Assembly: GCF_040054535.1 (NCBI RefSeq)
Contig: NC_090789.1
Span: forward strand, 5,780,697-5,844,696
Origin: Antennarius striatus
Lineage: Eukaryota; Chordata; Actinopteri; Lophiiformes; Antennariidae
DNA length: 64,000 nucleotides
Direction: 5' to 3'
In this document: piece by piece, positions 58,890 to 64,000 of the stretch
Position numbering within the stretch: the first letter of the stretch is position 1
Layout: each line of letters starts with the position of its first letter
The notes under the pieces: generated by a model
Seen by the model: the letters and a program-made list of their open reading frames with translations, nothing else
Told to the model about the DNA's origin: nothing
Database searches by the model: none
Translations under genes and position numbers: made by a program

Positions 58890-60124
58890 TTAAGGGTAGA
58901 GAGGGAAAGCTGGGGGAGGACAGAGGGGCCAAGGCTGAGTGTGACATCGGAACAGCATCTCAGTGGGGACCAGGAACAACGGATTGCTGCACATGTTAAA
59001 GGTAAATTCACGGTGTATACCGCCATCTACAGGGAAGATGGGAAAATGTTGAGGCGGAGCCTGCGCAGAGGGGGGCTGACGCGCCTCTTCGGATCCAGGG
59101 GCCTCCTCAGAAGGACCTGCGCTCTCCAGGATGGTGTCGATGGCAAACGCGCCCGTGAACTTCTGACCAGCTCTGGGTCGGACATGTGCGCGGGCTTCTG
59201 GTCGTTTGGCATCGTTTTCCATCTTAATTTTGGCAACCAACTCAGGGAAGAGCTGCAGGAGCCCTTTGAAATGACGACGCGCCATCTTCCCTGTGATGTG
59301 TTCCGTGTCCAGTTTCCAGTAGTTCCTTTTACTGGATGGTAAATTTGGAACCACTGGAACCTAATAAATAAAACACAGAATGAGTTGATGGAATTAAAGG
59401 GGTTGCTTAACAAAAAAACAAAACAGGAACAACTCGGGCACAACTTCATGATTGGAGTGAGGCAATAACATTGTTAAATGATTGTGGTATAATTTATCAA
59501 TTCATTATAATAATAACGAAGATTTGAGGTGGAAAACGCACCTTGACGAAACATTTATTGGTGGTTAAACAAACTCTGACTTTGTTTTCAGTCGATTTTC
59601 TGTCTCCAGGCATTTGAGGTGCCAACTTCTCCATCAACTAGAAAACAAAAAATTGAAATCAGGGTTTCCATCATCATTTATGTTCAATTTAGTTTTTTAT
59701 AAGATCGTTAGAAGTCATGATTCGTTTTTACCTTAGTAAAAGTTAACATCTTGTTCTGGGTGCCCTGGAGGACGACTGCAATCTTAGCCAGGTAGGTGGT
59801 GTTCCCGGGGGGAAGATGCTGCTGATGCCCGCGGGCCTGCGCAAATCGAGGCCCCTGGTTTCCAAGGTCCTTCATCCAGTCCTGCTCTTGTCTGCTGGGG
59901 ACATAGAAAGTCCAGCAGTTGGAGGAGTAGAAGTGGGGTATCGGGCTCATACATGAATTTAAGTAGGGACAGGACCTCTGATGAGCAGATAAGCCCAGAT
60001 TTTGAAGGTGGGTGGGGTCATGAAAGCAATGATCCACACCTGAAAGGTCATCAAAACCTCCCATTGGGTGTTCAGCTGCAACAAGCAGTTTAAAAGTAAA
60101 GGCATTGGCCGCTGCTTTATTCAT
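58890..60124 (-). CDS. Divergent forkhead-box (Fox) transcription factor-like protein with eh1 motif
   Basis: Three exons join in phase: 60124-59732, 59637-59542 and 59360-58890, giving 319 residues. ATG 60124-60122 has an in-frame TAA directly before it. The forkhead domain spans about 108-200 and is split by both introns. It opens with TYLAKIAVVLQGTQNKMLTF (helix 1 region; usual form YSYIALIAMAI), has NKCFVKVP (158-165, usual NDCFVKVP) and SKRNYWKLD (173-181, usual GKGSYWTLD). The recognition helix, usually WQNSIRHNLS, reads TENKVRVCLT here: Asn149 and Arg152 remain, the DNA-contacting His is Val153, and Trp and Ser are gone. FAIDTIL at 235-241 matches the eh1 Groucho/TLE-binding pattern FxIxxIL. 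The N-terminal 100 residues show no known domain. I cannot place it in a Fox class; FoxH- or FoxR-like lineages, which are also divergent, are possibilities. Codon use, intact frame and clean splice sites argue for a live gene. Confidence 0.75.
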
Positions 60125-62489
60125 TTAAATGTATAAAATATGATGAGACGAATTTTATCTTATTCTTCAGTAGCGTATTTGTGGGTTTAAAATGATGTGA
60201 AACAAGACGAACAAGAAGATCAAATACGAATCAACGAATTAAAATACAAATTAAATATAAAGATATATGATAGTGAAATAAAAACAAATGCGAAAGCTAC
60301 ATTTTATTATATTTTCCTCGGATAAATCGCTTCAAAGTAACAAAAGCAAGCAATGAAAAAAAGTTTAATTTGGCTAAAAAAAAATTGCACTGAAGGAATA
60401 CTTTCTAAGCAGATCTACAAAACTACTAAATTTGCTTTTTAATTCTAAGTGAGCAAGATATTCAAAACACATCAAAATGCTTTCTTTCCAGTCTTCTCGA
60501 AAGTAATATTTATCATTCAGACTGTAAACGACACTTTAAGTTCCACCTCAAGCTTTGTGAAGTATTAATGCAAACCAATCGGAAGAACAGTGAAACAAAA
60601 AAAAAAAGTATCTGAACTGGAATCCTTAAAAGTCAATCTGCGATCGGTGTGCATGGTTTCATATTGTATTCTTTTCCCATTTTATGTTTTGTTGTCTGTA
60701 ATTTCACTCTTAAACCCGAAACCTTGAACATTTTTTTATTTCACAATATTTTTAAGACTAAATGAGTGTTATGTTTTCATTTCTATCGAACCACGCTCTC
60801 ATGATAAACAAGCAATATTGTCCCGAATGATCTAATCTATGAAAAAGAACATAATGGCTTCTTATTTTCTACGTTATGCGTTTGACACCAGTTACTGCAT
60901 ACTCATTCAGATGCAGCAATCCAGTAAACGTGATCACGGGTATTACACAAAAAAGTGTTTATCAGTTTAACAAACTGCAGATTTCTATCAAATCAACTGC
61001 AAACCCTTAAAATGGAAAAAATGCTTCTTAGCTGCTCTTTGCCTTCATACATGAAGCATTTCTCCAGACACAGTATCCCTGTCGGCTTCATTCAGGATAG
61101 TTTTGATAAATATGAAATTTTTCAATTTATTCCTCCTAAACTCCAGCTGAAACTAAATATTAAATGGATTGTTTTCATTTTCAATGAAACTGTATCAAAA
61201 ACAAGATTAGGGATACAAACATCACATCAAACTCATAAATCAAGTAAATTTAAGATAAGTTTATTCAAAGCCAAAAGACATCGGAGAGGAAATAGAAAAG
61301 TGTGGATAAATGAAGAGAGACTTATAAAGATCACATACAGGCTTCATTTGAAGTTCATATAGGCAGGCCAGGAAGGTTGGAAAAATCCCAGAAATGACCT
61401 GAAGTTTCACATACAGGTTTAAATCTGAGTATATTCTGCATGAGAATATTCCACAAAACAGGAATCAGACCTCGAGCAGAAACCTCATTCAGTTAAATGC
61501 ACATATTTCTATATTGCCTCAGTTGAGATCTGGTGTCTGAACTTGAACAGATTTATAACAAGTAGAGTTTTAGTTTTGTGAGCTGTTGTGGAACTAGTCT
61601 GCTTTGTAGTGGGGATGAAAGTTCATAATTCAAACAAATAGAACAGAGGTGCCATGGATTCACTTGTTAAATAGATGACATTCTGATAGCTTCTTCCATA
61701 GTTCTCTGAACTTCCACATTGATATGATAATGATCGTTAAAGGTGGATCGTTGCTGTTGATGCTGACTTCTCCCTTAGCATACCACACTTATCTCACGCA
61801 GGTCTTCTTCTCTATTGTTCCAACAGGACCTGTGTCAAAACATCCTCGTCTGAGTTTGGGGGTTCACTAGTTGACAACATTCGGAATAGGTTGCAGATAT
61901 CTGAGCAGAGAGGTTTCTGCAGCGTTTGTTAGACAAAAGTCAGCTTTAAAATTAGATTTAAGAGCTTGTGTTTTCCAGTTAAGGCATACATGAAATTTTG
62001 GCTAAACATTCCATTCTTCTTTCAGTGGTTTCAGGGCAGAGATGAAGAACATGCAGAGATCATTTCTGGAGCACTATGTCTGTGTGGAAAAATTTGCATT
62101 TGAACATGCACAAGTTTCTTTGTTTTAGAGGAAAGCTAATGCATATTCAGACGATGCACAGACCTTCCTGTGCTTTCAGAAGTAACTGAGTCACAAGCAT
62201 CAAACATGGTGAACACTGGGGTCTAATAGGACATGGTTGAGCCAACATGTGGACAGACTTCAGAGTTAACAGCATTTTGCTTGCAAAAAGAAAACAAGTC
62301 GGATTCTTAAATGCCGTCTTATTTTATGTTTGTCATAGGAAGAGTCACGCACAGAATTTTTTGCTCAAACAGGAAAGGATAAAATACATCATGTTTACCC
62401 AGATAAAGGAAACACTAAAAATACATAAATTAGTACACATGAGTGTTAAATGTTCTGATTCATCCAAGTCATGATTATCCAAAAGGCAT

Positions 62490-62575
62490 TTAAATCAATC
62501 CACTGGACTTGTAGAAAGTTCCTTGAAGATGTTTCACCTCTGATCCAAGAGGCTCCTTCAGTTCTGGGGGAGGTT
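62490..62575. repeat. Fragment of a widespread fish repeat
   Basis: CCACTGGACTTGTAGAAAGT then TCCTTGAAGATGTTTCACCT, CTGATCCAAGAGGCTCCTTC and AGTTCTGG is a string found over and over in fish genomes, and its reverse strand is often mis-annotated as protein (EASLDERRNVSRN-like peptides). Confidence 0.6.
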
Positions 62576-62639
62576 GCTAAGAAGAATAAACATTATTTAC
62601 TGATCGCCCTGTGGGGAAATTATTTTCTCCGGTGTGGTG

Positions 62640-62925
62640 TTTGCTCTGTACATGAGTACAGTTGGATGAGGCCTTGGTGGACATGATAGTTAAAGATGGT
62701 CAGCCTTTTTCTATTGTTGATGATGAAGGGTTCCAAAATTTCATTAAAATCCTGGACCCATCATACTCCATTCCAAACTTTAAAGACAATGGTGGAAGCA
62801 ACATACACTGTAATCAAAGAGAAGGCGTTGGCAAAAATAAACAGACTTAAGCTGTTAGTTTGACTGCTGAAATGTGGACATCAGTCAACATGGATGTCGA
62901 CTGATGTTCCATAAAGAAAGCAGCT
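62640..62925 (+). pseudogene. hAT/ZBED-type transposase relic
   Basis: The plus strand reads DEALVDMIVKDGQPFSIVDD then EGFQNFIKILDPSYSIP, the block found in Ac/hAT transposases and ZBED proteins (usual FIVKDLQPFSVVE..GFR.L...LDPRY). After a frame shift it continues EATYTVIKEKALAKI, and after a stop LTAEMWTSVNMD (usual LTTDMWTS). Frame breaks and missing N- and C-terminal parts mark it as dead. Confidence 0.75.
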
Positions 62926-64000
62926 AAATTAATGCCCCCTCTCAAAAAGCAATTAGCAATTGAATTCTCTTTTCCTTGGACATGTTTGATATCAAGTGTC
63001 AGTTCTTGCAAGGGTAATCCACTGTGCAGTTAGCAAAGGGAGATTGTTGTAGAAACCACCAAGGGATCAGTTTAAAGAAACCATTTGCTAAAATACAAAT
63101 ACTGTAAACATAGGATATCCAGCAAATAAATATGGGTAGATGAGGCCTCATAAGGTATTGTAGCACATTACAAGAGCGGCACACTTTGACTGTTTTTCTC
63201 TGGCTTTGGATGAGAGATGTGATGTACGAGACACTGTGTAGCTACTCATCTTCTTATGTGGGATAACTGCAGACAACCACTGATAATGATTTGTTCACAA
63301 AGTAAATGAATGTTAGGACTGAAATGGGACAAGCTGGCAAGTGACAACAGACGGTTGTCCAAATCTTTTGGGGGAAAATGTTGGACTTTTAAATAGAATG
63401 CAGGATAAAGTGACAGAAATGACTGCAGTGTATTATACATCAAGAATGAAACATGTTGTTCAAACCCAGAACAAACTGGGTTATTGTCACTGAAGATGCA
63501 AAATGAGGTGGAAAACATTAAACGTTATGTGCTTTGCTGTATTTCTATAAATTTGTCAAACTGTTTGTAGTTCTTCCATTTTTGTGGAGATTAACAAGTT
63601 AAAAATAAATTGCACTGATTCAATAAATGTTTTTGTGTTCTTATTTAACTATATCCCACAATTTCTCATTGCCTAATATAAATATTAACAGTGTTTTATT
63701 CTTCTAATTATCAGTACCAGCTATCCATTATACGATGGAAGAAAGTTGAGCAGAATTAAGTTCAAGTTATCGTTGTTGTGGCCAGTGTAGTAGTACCATT
63801 CAAGTTTTTCATGTGGCCCATTGTAAAAATTAATTGCCCACCCATGGCCTAAGGTATTTATGGAGGTGTACTGCTATCTGTGTGTGTGAATTTGAAGCCT
63901 TATGTTCAAGCTGATAAAACATTTTCATAGTCGTAGTAGTAGTGCAATTTTATTGATTCTTTATGGAGATTCCGTCAGGGAAACTGATATTTCCGTTGCA

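Larger units (their letters stand above)
60125..64000. other. Right-hand spacer beyond the forkhead gene
   Basis: No gene recognised. In human, ST3GAL1 follows NDRG1; I saw no sialyltransferase exon here. An open frame at 60955-61362 (135 codons) has no family resemblance and ordinary AT-rich composition. Repeat relics at 62490-62925 are listed separately. A stretch near 63945-63990 (ATTTTATTGATTC ... GGGAAACT) may be a LINE 3' end. Confidence 0.5.

Noticed and set aside
60955..61362. 135-codon open frame beyond the forkhead gene
   Set aside because: No known domain, Lys/Phe/Ile-rich AT-driven composition, no splice context. Also not sialyltransferase-like, despite ST3GAL1 being the expected neighbour.

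Overview
This window is vertebrate nuclear DNA, almost certainly from a ray-finned (teleost) fish. The supporting evidence is spliced genes with GT-AG introns, vertebrate-only families (SLA, CCN4, NDRG1), compact introns, long CA/TG microsatellites, and relics of hAT, Harbinger, Tc1 and RTE-like elements plus dispersed repeats of the kind common in fish. All gene calls come from my own reading of splice sites and codon phase and from recall of the protein families. No search was run.

Layout. (1) 1-1966, minus: abitram (fam206a/Simiate), six coding exons, with its 3' end cut off by the window edge. (2) 2.1-10.4 kb: no gene seen; microsatellites and old repeats. (3) 10748-13795, minus: sla (Src-like adaptor), six coding exons giving SH3-SH2 plus a tail, with a probable leader exon near 14.12-14.27 kb. 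(4) 14.3-29.1 kb: about 15 kb without a recognisable gene, holding a well-bounded hAT-type non-autonomous element and several decayed repeats. (5) 29421-33470, plus: ccn4 (wisp1), five coding exons matching the secretion signal and the IGFBP, VWC, TSP1 and cystine-knot modules. (6) 35136-42171, minus: ndrg1, 15 coding exons, with a TATA/CCAAT promoter and non-coding first exon near 46.55-46.77 kb. (7) 46.9-58.8 kb: intergenic, with a Harbinger-type element, an internally deleted RTE-like LINE with a 20-bp target-site duplication, a Tc1 relic and an unusual run of palindromes. (8) 58890-60124, minus: a three-exon gene for a very divergent forkhead (Fox) protein with an eh1-like motif. (9) 60.2-64 kb: intergenic with a hAT/ZBED transposase relic.

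The genes are not an operon. The sla-ccn4-ndrg1 order and orientation match my memory of human 8q24.22 (SLA minus, CCN4 plus, NDRG1 minus), so this is conserved microsynteny. abitram is on chromosome 9 in human, so its position here marks a rearrangement. ccn4 and ndrg1 converge, and their candidate poly(A) signals lie 11 bp apart. The least expected item is the divergent forkhead gene at the right: it keeps the fold signature but has lost the recognition-helix histidine and most of the canonical helix.
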